From Psychrilyobacter piezotolerans (GTDB taxonomy: Bacteria > Fusobacteriota > Fusobacteriia > Fusobacteriales > Fusobacteriaceae): DNA of 64,000 nucleotides. Shown in pieces: positions 36,263 through 44,928 of the stretch (position 1 is the first letter of the stretch; every line of letters starts with the position of its first letter). Position numbers and translations under genes: made by a program. The stretch spans positions 1 to 64,000 of the forward strand of contig NZ_QUAJ01000016.1 of assembly GCF_003391055.1 (NCBI RefSeq), given 5' to 3'. The notes under the pieces were generated by a model. That model ran no database searches and was not told the origin of the DNA. It saw only the letters and a program-made list of their open reading frames with translations.

Positions 36263-37917
36263 GGGAACTTCGAATTGAAAATTTAGCAATTATAGATAAA
36301 TTAGAATTAGAATTTCAAGATAAATTAATAGCTCTCACAGGGGAAACAGGAGCAGGAAAGTCTATTATCCTTACAGGTATCAACCTTCTTATCGGCGAAA
36401 AAACCAATATGGAGATGCTCCGGGACGGGGCAGACTATCTTCTGGCTGAAGGTGTATTCGATGCCGATGAAAACCAGGTCCGTGAACTCCATGAGATGGG
36501 AATAGATGTAGAAAACAACGAGATAATTGTCCAAAGAAGGATGGAATCCAATGGCCGGGGAAAAGCCTTTGTAAATGGCAGAAGAGTACCCATGAGCAAC
36601 CTGAGAGAAATCATGGGTACCCTGGTTGATATCGTAGGCCAGCACTCCCACCAGATGCTCCTTCATAGAGGAAATCATATAAAATTAATCGACAGATTTT
36701 TAAATAAAGATGAACATCTTATCAAAGACCAGCTGGGAAGTATTGTCTCCAGCTATGAGGAGATTCACAGACTCCTGATCCAGCTTTCTGAAACAAGAAA
36801 TAATATCAAAGAGAAAAAGGATCTCTACGAATATCAGCTGGCCGAGATTGAAGAAGTCAACTTATCTGAAAATGAAGATGAAGAATTAGAGGATGAGTAT
36901 AAGATCCTTTTTAATGCCGGTAAAATCACTGAAAAACTAAAAAATTCCTATTATAGTATCAGTGAGGGAGAGATAAATGTCACATCTCTACTCCATAATG
37001 TAAAAAAAAATATGGAATCCCTCTCCGGGTATGGTAAAGATTATGAGGCTATCTTTGAAAAAGTAGAAAAAATCTACTATGAAGTTGAAGACCTCACATA
37101 CAATATAGAAAATATTCAGGATAGCATGGATGTGGATGAGTACCGGCTAAATGCTGTAGTGGACAGACTGGATAAGGTAAACAACCTCAAGAAAAAATAT
37201 GGGGAAGATATCCCGGAAATTTTAGGATACCAGGATAAGATTAAAAAGGAATTGGATCTTCTGGATGAAAGTGATTTTGAGGAAAAAAAATTAAATAAAA
37301 AGATGGAAGATCTCCTAAAAAAATATAAAACCGTAGCTGCCGATTTATCTGCTGCCCGTAAGGTCAAAGCTAAGCTGATAGAGGAAAGTCTGACTTCTGA
37401 GCTGATCTATTTAAATATGAAGGATGCCAGGTTTAAAGTGGATTTTAAAGTGGATGAAAAGATCTCCAGATCAGGGATGGATATAGTAGAATTTATGATA
37501 GCTCCCAACCTGGGCCAGGAGATGAAGCCTCTGGCTAAGGTGGTTTCCGGCGGAGAGATGAGCAGGATCATGCTGGCTCTAAAAGTGATATTTTCAGCTG
37601 TGGATAATGTCCCTATACTGGTATTTGACGAGATCGATACCGGGGTAGGGGGAGAAACCGTGAGAAAGATAGCCGATAAACTATATGACATCGGGGAGAA
37701 TGCCCAGATCATATGTATAACCCATTCCCCTGCCATCGCAGCCAAGGCAAGCCAGCAATTTTATATTGAGAAAAAAAATATTCAGGGAAAAACCATAGCC
37801 ACAGTAAAAAACCTAAATCCAGAAGAGAGAATAGATGAGATAGCACGAATGTTAGCAGGAGATCAGGTCAGTATCAGTGTGAAAAATCATGCAAAAGATC
37901 TATTAAAAGGCAATTGA
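36256..37917 (+). CDS. recN: DNA repair protein RecN
   Basis: A 553-residue SMC-like ATPase that acts early in double-strand break repair. Walker A is GETGAGKS at 29-36; the ABC signature is VVSGGEMSRIMLALK and Walker B is ILVFDEIDTGVGGETV. Between them lies a long coiled coil (about 150-380). The length and motif order are those of full-length RecN. Confidence 0.97.
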   Translation: MLRELRIENLAIIDKLELEFQDKLIALTGETGAGKSIILTGINLLIGEKTNMEMLRDGADYLLAEGVFDADENQVRELHEMGIDVENNEIIVQRRMESNGRGKAFVNGRRVPMSNLREIMGTLVDIVGQHSHQMLLHRGNHIKLIDRFLNKDEHLIKDQLGSIVSSYEEIHRLLIQLSETRNNIKEKKDLYEYQLAEIEEVNLSENEDEELEDEYKILFNAGKITEKLKNSYYSISEGEINVTSLLHNVKKNMESLSGYGKDYEAIFEKVEKIYYEVEDLTYNIENIQDSMDVDEYRLNAVVDRLDKVNNLKKKYGEDIPEILGYQDKIKKELDLLDESDFEEKKLNKKMEDLLKKYKTVAADLSAARKVKAKLIEESLTSELIYLNMKDARFKVDFKVDEKISRSGMDIVEFMIAPNLGQEMKPLAKVVSGGEMSRIMLALKVIFSAVDNVPILVFDEIDTGVGGETVRKIADKLYDIGENAQIICITHSPAIAAKASQQFYIEKKNIQGKTIATVKNLNPEERIDEIARMLAGDQVSISVKNHAKDLLKGN

Positions 37918-38074
37918 TAATTAAATAAAGCTTTTGACGCTGACTTTAACAGACTAGAAAAACGACTATTGACGACTACAGTTTTCTGCGTAGAGATAAT
38001 CAGAGAAAATCGGTGTTAATTGGTGACAAAAAAGGTTTGGTTATTAGTTTCGCAGAATGCGATTGGAGGATTAG
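37918..38074. repeat. Spacer with degenerate dispersed-repeat sequence
   Basis: There is no gene in the 157 bases. Motifs such as 'TCTGCGTAGAGATAATCAG' and 'GGTGTTAATTGGTGAC' (37985-38030) belong to the same family of degenerate spacer sequences seen near 40.1 kb and 27.2 kb. Confidence 0.5.
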
Positions 38075-38932
38075 ATGCTTGAGAAAGTTCCAGGGTACAA
38101 AGAATTCGAAAAACACATGAAAGACAGCAGCTTTAGTTACAACAGCTGCGAAGCCTACAAAAAAGATATCGATGATTTCTTTATCTTTATCAGGTATAAA
38201 CCTCTAAATGAAATAATAAAGGAGGACATCTTAAACTTCATAAGAGATCTGAAAAAAGTCTATTCCAACAACAGTATCAACAGAAAAATAATATCTATCC
38301 GGGGATATTTAAAATATTTTTACAAAAATGGTATAATTGATAGTCTGCCCATGGAAAAGATAAAAAATCTACCTCCTGAAAAAAGAACTTTAGAAATATT
38401 GAGTTTAAAGGAGATAGATAAACTGAGGGAGGTTATGGATGACTCCCCAAAAGAATATAGGGATAAGATCATCTTAGATATCCTCTATGATACCGGTATT
38501 TTAATCTCAGAGGTTTTAGATCTCAGGTGTGAAGATCTGATCTCAGAAGATTATAAAGCTATCACTCAGATTAAGGGGACCAAAATAAACAAGATCCCTT
38601 TGGACGACTCTTTAAGTGAACGATTACAGATATTTATAGAAGAGAAAAGAGATGAACTCCGAAATAAAAACACCAAGATATTTTCCAGTGTTTCCAGACA
38701 AAATTATAGAGCCAGGCTGATACAATATGGAAAAAGAGCCGGCTTAGACAGGGAAATATATACCCATATGATCAGAAATTCCGTCCTAAAAAATATTTTA
38801 GACACAGAGGGTGCCCATGTGGTAAAGGAAAGGATGGGGTATTCAACCATTCAAAATACCAGTCTTTACAGCAGCAGAAATACAGGAAAAATCAAGGAAA
38901 AATATATGGAGATAGGAATCGGAGATGAGTAG
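38075..38932 (+). CDS. Xer-like tyrosine recombinase with altered active site
   Basis: A 285-residue protein with the XerC/D layout: an N-terminal SAM-like core-binding domain (about 1-95) and a C-terminal catalytic domain. The nucleophile Tyr265 (TSLYSS), His231 and Arg234 (HMIRN) and Lys167 are present. The first catalytic Arg of the 'TGLRxSE' motif is Leu143 (TGILISEV), and the 'LGH' histidine is Tyr256 (MGYST). It could be a recombinase that needs a partner, or a DNA-binding protein that no longer cuts. It lies between recN and era with no phage genes near. Confidence 0.82.
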   Translation: MLEKVPGYKEFEKHMKDSSFSYNSCEAYKKDIDDFFIFIRYKPLNEIIKEDILNFIRDLKKVYSNNSINRKIISIRGYLKYFYKNGIIDSLPMEKIKNLPPEKRTLEILSLKEIDKLREVMDDSPKEYRDKIILDILYDTGILISEVLDLRCEDLISEDYKAITQIKGTKINKIPLDDSLSERLQIFIEEKRDELRNKNTKIFSSVSRQNYRARLIQYGKRAGLDREIYTHMIRNSVLKNILDTEGAHVVKERMGYSTIQNTSLYSSRNTGKIKEKYMEIGIGDE

Positions 38933-38953
38933 GGGTAATTCATGAATTACCCC
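38932..38953. other. Perfect 22-bp palindrome between the Xer-like gene and era
   Basis: GGGGTAATTCA and its exact complement meet without a spacer, directly after the stop codon. No U-tract follows, so it is not a typical terminator. It may be an operator, a processing hairpin or a recombinase-type site. Confidence 0.6.
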
Positions 38954-38990
38954 CTACCTCTATTAATAATATAAGAAAAAAGGAGATTTA

Positions 38991-39887
38991 ATGAAAGCAG
39001 GATTTATAGCAGTAGTAGGAAGGCCAAATGTAGGAAAATCTACATTGATGAATAAGATAGTAAATGAAAAGGTAGCCATAGTTTCTAACAAAGCCGGGAC
39101 AACCAGAGATTCAATCAAGGGAATATTGACTATCCAGGATACACAATATGTATTCATTGATACTCCGGGAATCCATAAACCTAAACATCTTTTAGGTGAA
39201 CATATGACCAATACAGCCATCAGTGCACTAAAAGAAGTGGAAGCAGTTATTATGGTACTGGACGGGACTCAGGAGATCAGTACAGGAGATCAATTTGTCT
39301 TCGATAAGATTATGAAAGCTCCTAATACTCCTAGAATTGCTATTATCAATAAGATTGACCTTATGAAAGACGAGGAGATCGAGGAAAAAATCGGGGAAAT
39401 CAAAGCAAAATTAGGGAATTTCCACAAGATCGTAACTATGTCAGCTGAATATGCCATCGGTATTCCTAAGTTATTGGAAGCTATCGATCCATTTTTAGAG
39501 GAAGGCATCATGTACTATCCTGAAGATATGTATACCGATATGCCTATGTATAGGATGATCATAGAGATTGTTAGGGAAAAAATATTAACTAGAACCAGAG
39601 ATGAAATCCCTCATTCTATCGCTGTTGAGATCATCAATGTAGAAAGAAGGGAAAACGGTAAGGATAAATATGATATCAATATCTATGTGGAAAGAGATTC
39701 TCAAAAAGGGATAGTTATCGGTAAAAAGGGAGCTCTTTTAAAAGCTGTTGGTACCGATGCCAGAAAAGATATCGAAACTTTGTTGGAGAAAAAAATATAC
39801 TTAAACCTATGGGTTAAAGTTAAGGATAACTGGAGAAAGAAAAAGCCATTCTTAAAGGAAATGGGATATAACTTAGACGAATTATAA
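38991..39887 (+). CDS. era: GTPase Era
   Basis: A 298-residue essential-type GTPase that binds 16S rRNA and helps mature the 30S subunit. The G domain has GRPNVGKST (10-18), a TT switch, DTPGI and NKIDL. The C-terminal third is a KH domain with IVIGKKGALLKAVGTDARKDIE. The length is normal. AAGGAG precedes the ATG. Confidence 0.97.
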   Translation: MKAGFIAVVGRPNVGKSTLMNKIVNEKVAIVSNKAGTTRDSIKGILTIQDTQYVFIDTPGIHKPKHLLGEHMTNTAISALKEVEAVIMVLDGTQEISTGDQFVFDKIMKAPNTPRIAIINKIDLMKDEEIEEKIGEIKAKLGNFHKIVTMSAEYAIGIPKLLEAIDPFLEEGIMYYPEDMYTDMPMYRMIIEIVREKILTRTRDEIPHSIAVEIINVERRENGKDKYDINIYVERDSQKGIVIGKKGALLKAVGTDARKDIETLLEKKIYLNLWVKVKDNWRKKKPFLKEMGYNLDEL

Positions 39888-39892
39888 AAACT

Positions 39893-39916
39893 AGGGGGAT
39901 TTTTCCTCCTTTTTTG
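39893..39916 (+). terminator. Terminator after era
   Basis: AGGGGGA and TCCTCCT-type arms (one G-U pair) followed by T6. Confidence 0.65.
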
Positions 39917-40186
39917 CTAATACCTATAAATTAGCCACGAATTAACACCAATATTCACTAATAGTGACAAAAAAGTAAGACTCTTATATAATTGAAGTAA
40001 GCAGTTTATAGATTAGATTGGTGGCAGAAATAATTTACGTCAAGGATTTTGAATTAGCGTAATTCGCGGTAAAAAACGGTCTTAATTCTGTGTCAAAAGA
40101 ACAATCGGATCTTAGTCTGCGTCAGGATTTTTTATTTTTTATTTCGTGATAATTCATGTAATTCGTGACCAAAAAGAGGGGGAGGA
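39917..40186. repeat. Spacer with degenerate 'CACGAATTA'-type repeats
   Basis: There is no gene in about 270 bases. Short imperfect repeats recur: GCCACGAATTAACACC (39933), GCGTAATTCGCGG (40057) and TTCGTGATAATTCATGTAATTCGTGACC (40143-40170, shown as two arms TTCGTGATAATTCATG and GTAATTCGTGACC). Similar text stands at 27132-27203. Confidence 0.5.
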
Positions 40187-40792
40187 ATGGGGAAAAAATA
40201 CAGGATACTCATCGTCAGTGATACAGAAATTTTGGGACGATATCCCATGGATAAGTTAAAAAATATGTTTTCCGATATTGATTTTATAATTTCAGCAGGA
40301 GATCTGGGAAATGATTATTTGGATTATCTTTTTACAACTCTCAATAAGGATGTCATCTATGTCAATGGAAATCATGTCTATAAGAAGGGGCACGATATCT
40401 CATTTTGTAAAAATATAGATGGAAAAATTATAAAATATAAGGGGCTGAAAATATTCGGCCTGGGAGGGAGTAAAAAATACTCCTACCAGGAAAATCAATA
40501 CTCGGAGTTTGAGATGACCCAGAGGATAATCTTAAATTTAGGATACCTTTTCTGGGGAAACCTGGACATCATGGTAACCCATACTCCCCCTCGAAGGATC
40601 AATGACCGGGAAGATTTTACCCACCAGGGATTTGAGGTATTTCATAAAATTTTAAAATATTTTAAACCTAAATTATGGATCCATGGGCATATTCATCTGG
40701 TTTCCCATATGGATACCCAGGAAACCATCGTAGGAAATACCAGGATCGTCAATGCCTACGGGTATAAAGTTATAGAATATATGAAAAATTAG
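40187..40792 (+). CDS. Metallophosphoesterase
   Basis: A 201-residue calcineurin-like phosphoesterase. The blocks are ILIVSDTE, FIISAGDLGNDY, VIYVNGNH, VTHTPPRRIND and WIHGHIH. The first block has Glu in place of the usual His of DxH. This fits a subgroup that also has the GLGGS segment and a YSEFEMTQRI block, so it may be a family trait rather than damage. The substrate is unknown. It is the first gene of a three-gene plus-strand cluster, ten bases ahead of the ParB-like gene. Confidence 0.85.
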   Translation: MGKKYRILIVSDTEILGRYPMDKLKNMFSDIDFIISAGDLGNDYLDYLFTTLNKDVIYVNGNHVYKKGHDISFCKNIDGKIIKYKGLKIFGLGGSKKYSYQENQYSEFEMTQRIILNLGYLFWGNLDIMVTHTPPRRINDREDFTHQGFEVFHKILKYFKPKLWIHGHIHLVSHMDTQETIVGNTRIVNAYGYKVIEYMKN

Positions 40793-40801
40793 GAGGTCTT
40801 T

Positions 40802-42553
40802 ATGATTAATTCATATATCCAGGAGGAAGCTAAAAATGCTTATGATAAATTTGTAGGAAAGGGTAAGATCTTGGGGATTCCTCTGGGTCACAGAGAGGAA
40901 TTGAAGAAATTTTCAGATATACAGAAAGAACTATCTGCCTATAACAACTCCTGCCTGGGACTTCAAAGTGTTCCCCTCTCTAAAATTGTCGGCAGTGTTC
41001 AGAAAACCGAAGATTTTAAGAAGGGATTTATTCCTAAAAACAGTATCGTCAAGATAAGATGGTGCAACATCTATATTGAGATGCTGGGAGATTTCAAACT
41101 TCCCCCGGTTGATCTCTATAAAATAAGGGATGAATACTATGTCTATGACGGCAACCACAGGGTTTCTGTGGCTCATTTTCTTAATTTTTCATCTATAGAG
41201 GCTGTAGTAACCGAATTTTTTTCAGGGGAAGACAGTCAGGAGGAGATGAACTACAGGGAAAAGTTTAAATTTACCAAACAAACCCAGCTGAACCTTGATC
41301 TGACAGAAAGCGGAGACTACAAGAAACTCCTGGATGATATTGAAGGTTTAGAAGGTGGCAGGAGCCTTATTGATAAATCCAAATATTGGCATCAATATAT
41401 ATACCATCCTATTATAAAAATTTTAAAATTTAATGGGATGGCTACATATGAAAAACTAGAGGGAGACCTCTATATAAAGTTTTTAGAACACAGAGGGTAT
41501 CTGATCAACACCACTAAAAAATATGATTATTCCTATGCCCTGGTTGATTATCTCAATATGATCTACCTTCAGAAGAAATATACCATCCAGACCCAGATAA
41601 AGATCAATCATTATATAGATTCCCTCATTAGAAGGCTCTACAAATTAGATAAGGAAAGATCCATGGATAAGGTCCAAAAAGATAAACTTTCAGATCTCCG
41701 GGGATTGATCAGGGGTGATTTTACAGATGAACTCTATTTTTCCAGGGTCATCAGGGAAGATATCAGATCATGGTATTATACAAAAGTCCGAACAACTATA
41801 GATATTTTTAAAGAAAAATCCAGATCATTTGAAAGTTCCAGATTGATTCAGACAAACCAGCTGAAATTATACAGGGAATTAACGGACTATATGAATTATT
41901 ATAAAAAAATTCATTCAAATATCTCCATAAGGGAAGGAATTTTAGACTATATCCTGGAAATTTTAATGCCTACATTTAACTACCTTTCCCATAAAAAAAT
42001 AGATAAAGATGAATTTATTATACAGTACTTTAAATTCAGTCATAGAAAAATTAAATTTTTAAAGAATGGAAAAAATATAAGCCTGGAAGAATTGGACGAC
42101 CTCTACCTGGATATTGGATCGGAAAGTTCCACCATCCAGGACTGGCTTTCCAAAACATTGAAAAAGGAAAAAACTTTTAAGGGGGATATCCTAAAAGGGG
42201 TCAAAGAACTCCTCCTCATAAAGGGGCAGGATGTAGAAACTTTTGTTGAATTGATGGATCTTTACGAGGGAACCACAAACTATAAAACTATCCTCCATAT
42301 AAAAAAACAAATCTGGAATTTTGTGGAACAATATCCTTCCGATGACTGGGTCAAAGGTAAATTTGCTGTGGATCTGGAAAAATTAACCCATAATAAAGAG
42401 GGATTAAAGTTTTTTAAAACCGAAAGATTTATGCACTTCATCCGGGGAAAATCAAACACCTATACCATCGTTGATTTTTATATGGATATCATCAATTACG
42501 GGGAAAATACAATAGATATAGATACATTGCTGATGCAGTATATTAACAGATAG
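40802..42553 (+). CDS. Large protein with ParB-like DGNHRVSVA motif
   Basis: A 583-residue soluble protein. Residues about 80-150 resemble the ParB/sulfiredoxin-like fold: IPKNSIVKIRWCNIYIEML, then YYVYDGNHRVSVAHFLN. The remaining 430 residues are mostly helical, charged and Tyr/Lys/Ile-rich, with no motif I recognise. No DNA-binding helix-turn-helix like that of chromosomal ParB is seen, and no parA is nearby. AGGAGG precedes the ATG. The tight spacing with a phosphoesterase and an HAD phosphatase suggests a shared role in phosphate-ester or nucleotide chemistry, but this is a guess. Confidence 0.65.
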   Translation: MINSYIQEEAKNAYDKFVGKGKILGIPLGHREELKKFSDIQKELSAYNNSCLGLQSVPLSKIVGSVQKTEDFKKGFIPKNSIVKIRWCNIYIEMLGDFKLPPVDLYKIRDEYYVYDGNHRVSVAHFLNFSSIEAVVTEFFSGEDSQEEMNYREKFKFTKQTQLNLDLTESGDYKKLLDDIEGLEGGRSLIDKSKYWHQYIYHPIIKILKFNGMATYEKLEGDLYIKFLEHRGYLINTTKKYDYSYALVDYLNMIYLQKKYTIQTQIKINHYIDSLIRRLYKLDKERSMDKVQKDKLSDLRGLIRGDFTDELYFSRVIREDIRSWYYTKVRTTIDIFKEKSRSFESSRLIQTNQLKLYRELTDYMNYYKKIHSNISIREGILDYILEILMPTFNYLSHKKIDKDEFIIQYFKFSHRKIKFLKNGKNISLEELDDLYLDIGSESSTIQDWLSKTLKKEKTFKGDILKGVKELLLIKGQDVETFVELMDLYEGTTNYKTILHIKKQIWNFVEQYPSDDWVKGKFAVDLEKLTHNKEGLKFFKTERFMHFIRGKSNTYTIVDFYMDIINYGENTIDIDTLLMQYINR

Positions 42554-42561
42554 GAGGAAAA

Positions 42562-43344
42562 ATGATAAAAGCGATTATGCTGGATCTGGACGGGACATTA
42601 TTAGGTAACGACCATAAGATCAGCGAGACAAATAAAGAAGTCCTAAAAAAATTAGAGGATAAGGGAATAAAGATATTTTTAGCCACCGGCAGAAGTTATG
42701 AGTCTATGAGATCATATCATGAGGAACTTAACTTAACAACTCCTGCTATCTGCTATAACGGGGCAAAAATCATATATCCCCATGGTAGTGAAAAGGAATA
42801 CCCGGTAAAAGAAAGGCCCCTCAAGACATTGATAGAGATTGCAAGGGAGTATAAAACCCACCTAAACCTATACCAGCATGAGATCTGGTATTCTGAAAAT
42901 ATTACCAATGAAGAAACTGAACTGTATAAAGAAATTTCAGGACTGGAACCGGTAAAAAAGGATTTTGACCGATTGGATGAGATGTTTTCCACAAAGGTTC
43001 TCTATGTGGGAGAGCACGAGAATCTATTGGAGATAGAAAAAGATATAAAAGAAAAATTAGGTGACAGTGTCTACACTACCTTTTCAAGACCATTTTTCCT
43101 GGAAATTTTAGATGGAAATGTCAACAAAGGCACAGCTATGAAAAATATCATGGAGGAGGAGAATATTCCCCTGTCCCAGGTAATAGCCTTTGGAGACGGA
43201 TTGAATGACAAGGAGATGCTGGAAATAGCCGGAATAGGAGTAGCAATGAGTGATGCATTTGACGAGTTAAAACAAGTTGCTGACCATGTGGCTGCATCCA
43301 GTGATGAATCCGGGGTAGGAGAATTTTTAAAAAAATATTTGTAG
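42562..43344 (+). CDS. Cof-type HAD hydrolase
   Basis: A 260-residue phosphatase of HAD subfamily IIB. The catalytic aspartates are Asp8 and Asp10 (MLDLDGTLLGND); ATGRSYESM gives motif II, NVNKGTAM the lysine region and FGDGLNDKEML the metal site. The inserted cap domain spans about residues 85-190. These enzymes dephosphorylate sugar phosphates, FMN or related esters. It is the last gene of the cluster, starting 8 bases after the ParB-like gene. Confidence 0.93.
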   Translation: MIKAIMLDLDGTLLGNDHKISETNKEVLKKLEDKGIKIFLATGRSYESMRSYHEELNLTTPAICYNGAKIIYPHGSEKEYPVKERPLKTLIEIAREYKTHLNLYQHEIWYSENITNEETELYKEISGLEPVKKDFDRLDEMFSTKVLYVGEHENLLEIEKDIKEKLGDSVYTTFSRPFFLEILDGNVNKGTAMKNIMEEENIPLSQVIAFGDGLNDKEMLEIAGIGVAMSDAFDELKQVADHVAASSDESGVGEFLKKYL

Positions 43345-43364
43345 GTCCTTCTTACAATAATAAT

Positions 43365-43400
43365 AATCTCCTCCTAAATTTAGGAGGAGATTTTATTTTC
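43365..43400. terminator. Bidirectional terminator, 14-bp perfect stem
   Basis: AATCTCCTCCTAAA and its exact complement meet at the centre, with a T-rich tract on the right. It serves the plus-strand HAD gene and the converging UxaA-type operon. Confidence 0.88.
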
Positions 43401-43406
43401 TCATTT

Positions 43407-44582
43407 TTATTTGTTTTTGCAACTACCCAATAGCTGTTCCAACCTTTGATCTTTTTGATACAACGTCAGAGTTGCACTTCCAATATCTTCTAACTGTGTT
43501 TTTTCACCATTTGCAATTTCAACAATTTTTTTAATTATATTATTACCAACATTATCAACAGTATCTGATCCATCCATTATACCTCTAGCATCAATATCCA
43601 TATCATCATTGAATAGATCTTCATTTCCACTTATACGAATTACGGGAATAATTGGATTGTTAAATCCTGCTGCTCCACTTGTCCATAAAACCATTTGAGC
43701 TCCTAAAGATGCAAAGTTCACACCGGCTCCACCACACAACATTGTTGTTTCCGACAGGTAAAAACCACTTTCCTTTGGTTTATCAATAAAATCTTTATTG
43801 ATCTCTAAAATATCTTTTATTGGTTTCGTACCCATTTTATAAAGTGCACCAAGTGATTTTTCCTCAATAGTAGTAAGCCCGCCTACACTGTTACCAATAC
43901 TCATTGTCTCAACATTTGTTCCTTCTACACTCCATCTTGACTTTTCAGCTTCAATTAAAGAATCAATTTTATTAAACACTTCTTCAGAAACAGCACGTTT
44001 TCTTAGGTTTTCCTGGCATCCTTGAAGTTCAAATAACTCTCCACCAATTCCTATACCACCTGCATCAATTAATTTATCAATAGCATTTCCTGCACTAGGA
44101 TTAGATGCCATTCCAGAGCTTGTATCCGATCCACCACACTTCACACCTACTATTAATTCAGCGATAGAAACATCTTCTCTTGGAGTTTTATTGATCTCTT
44201 CTGATATTGTTTTTAATTTTTGGATTCCTGTCTCGATTGTTCTACGTGTTCCACCGTTTTTTTGACATGTAAGTATATCTACAGGCTTGCCTATTTTTGC
44301 AATTGGTTCAGCAATTTGCTCAGGTAAAATACTACCACACCCCATTGCAATAACTAAAACTCCTCCAACATTAGGATTTTTTCCAACTGCTATCATTTGG
44401 TTAAAAGTTTCTTCATTTCCACCAAGCATACATGTGTATGAATTAGTCAAAACTACTGAGTCTTTTACTTTTTCCGAAATATTTCTGGCAATTCCATCAC
44501 AACATTCATCCACTGCTATAATCAGAGTTTTGTTTCTAATCCCTATTGATCCATCCTCTCTTCTGTATCCCTTAAAGTTCAT
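43407..44582 (-). CDS. UxaA-family hydro-lyase, large subunit
   Basis: A 391-residue protein of the altronate/galactarate dehydratase C-terminal family. It opens FKGYRREDGSIGIRNKTLII, has the cysteine-bearing segments VLTNSYTCMLGG and VIAMGCGSILPEQIAEP, then LTCQKNGGTRRTIE and VGVKCGGSDTSSGMASNPS. These cysteines probably hold an iron or Fe-S centre. Two-gene versions include altronate dehydratases and SuyB of sulfolactate lyase. The ATG at 44582 is preferred to an upstream GTG. It is the last gene of the sigma-54 operon. The substrate is unknown. Confidence 0.85.
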   Translation of the reverse strand: MNFKGYRREDGSIGIRNKTLIIAVDECCDGIARNISEKVKDSVVLTNSYTCMLGGNEETFNQMIAVGKNPNVGGVLVIAMGCGSILPEQIAEPIAKIGKPVDILTCQKNGGTRRTIETGIQKLKTISEEINKTPREDVSIAELIVGVKCGGSDTSSGMASNPSAGNAIDKLIDAGGIGIGGELFELQGCQENLRKRAVSEEVFNKIDSLIEAEKSRWSVEGTNVETMSIGNSVGGLTTIEEKSLGALYKMGTKPIKDILEINKDFIDKPKESGFYLSETTMLCGGAGVNFASLGAQMVLWTSGAAGFNNPIIPVIRISGNEDLFNDDMDIDARGIMDGSDTVDNVGNNIIKKIVEIANGEKTQLEDIGSATLTLYQKDQRLEQLLGSCKNK

Positions 44583-44928
44583 TTGCTTCACCTTCTTCTT
44601 GCATAATTTTAATTTGTCTCATTATTTCTTTTTTAAATTCTTTTGGAATATCTACTGTTAAACTTTTTACATTATGTACATGTACTAAGTCTCCTTTTTT
44701 TATATCCTCTGTACATATCCCTATAACTTCACCATATTTATAAATTTTGTCTCCATTATTAATATCATTTAGAGCAATTTTATTTCCATGGGGTATCATT
44801 TCGTTGGACTGTACATTTGTCAAACGTTCTCCATTAGATAGATATATATGGGCTGCTTTATTTTTCCCTAAATCAACTAATGCTGTTGCAACATTGTCTT
44901 TTTCATCCTTTTTACTAAATCTATTCAT
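44572..44928 (-). CDS. UxaA-family hydro-lyase, small (SAF-domain) subunit
   Basis: A 118-residue protein with the SAF fold found at the N-terminus of altronate and galactarate dehydratases and in SuyA. Visible segments are NVATALVDLGKNKAAHIYL, IPHGNKIALNDINNGDKIYKYG and LVHVHNVKSL. It would pair with the large subunit gene, which overlaps its end. The ATG at 44928 follows AGGAAGGAAA and overlaps the BCCT gene by 8 bases. Confidence 0.85.
   Translation of the reverse strand: MNRFSKKDEKDNVATALVDLGKNKAAHIYLSNGERLTNVQSNEMIPHGNKIALNDINNGDKIYKYGEVIGICTEDIKKGDLVHVHNVKSLTVDIPKEFKKEIMRQIKIMQEEGEANEL

Noticed and set aside
43407-44928. Firm assignment of the UxaA-type pair as sulfolactate lyase SuyAB
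   Set aside because: The two-gene layout fits, but altronate-type dehydratases can be split too and the neighbours do not include known sulfolactate genes.
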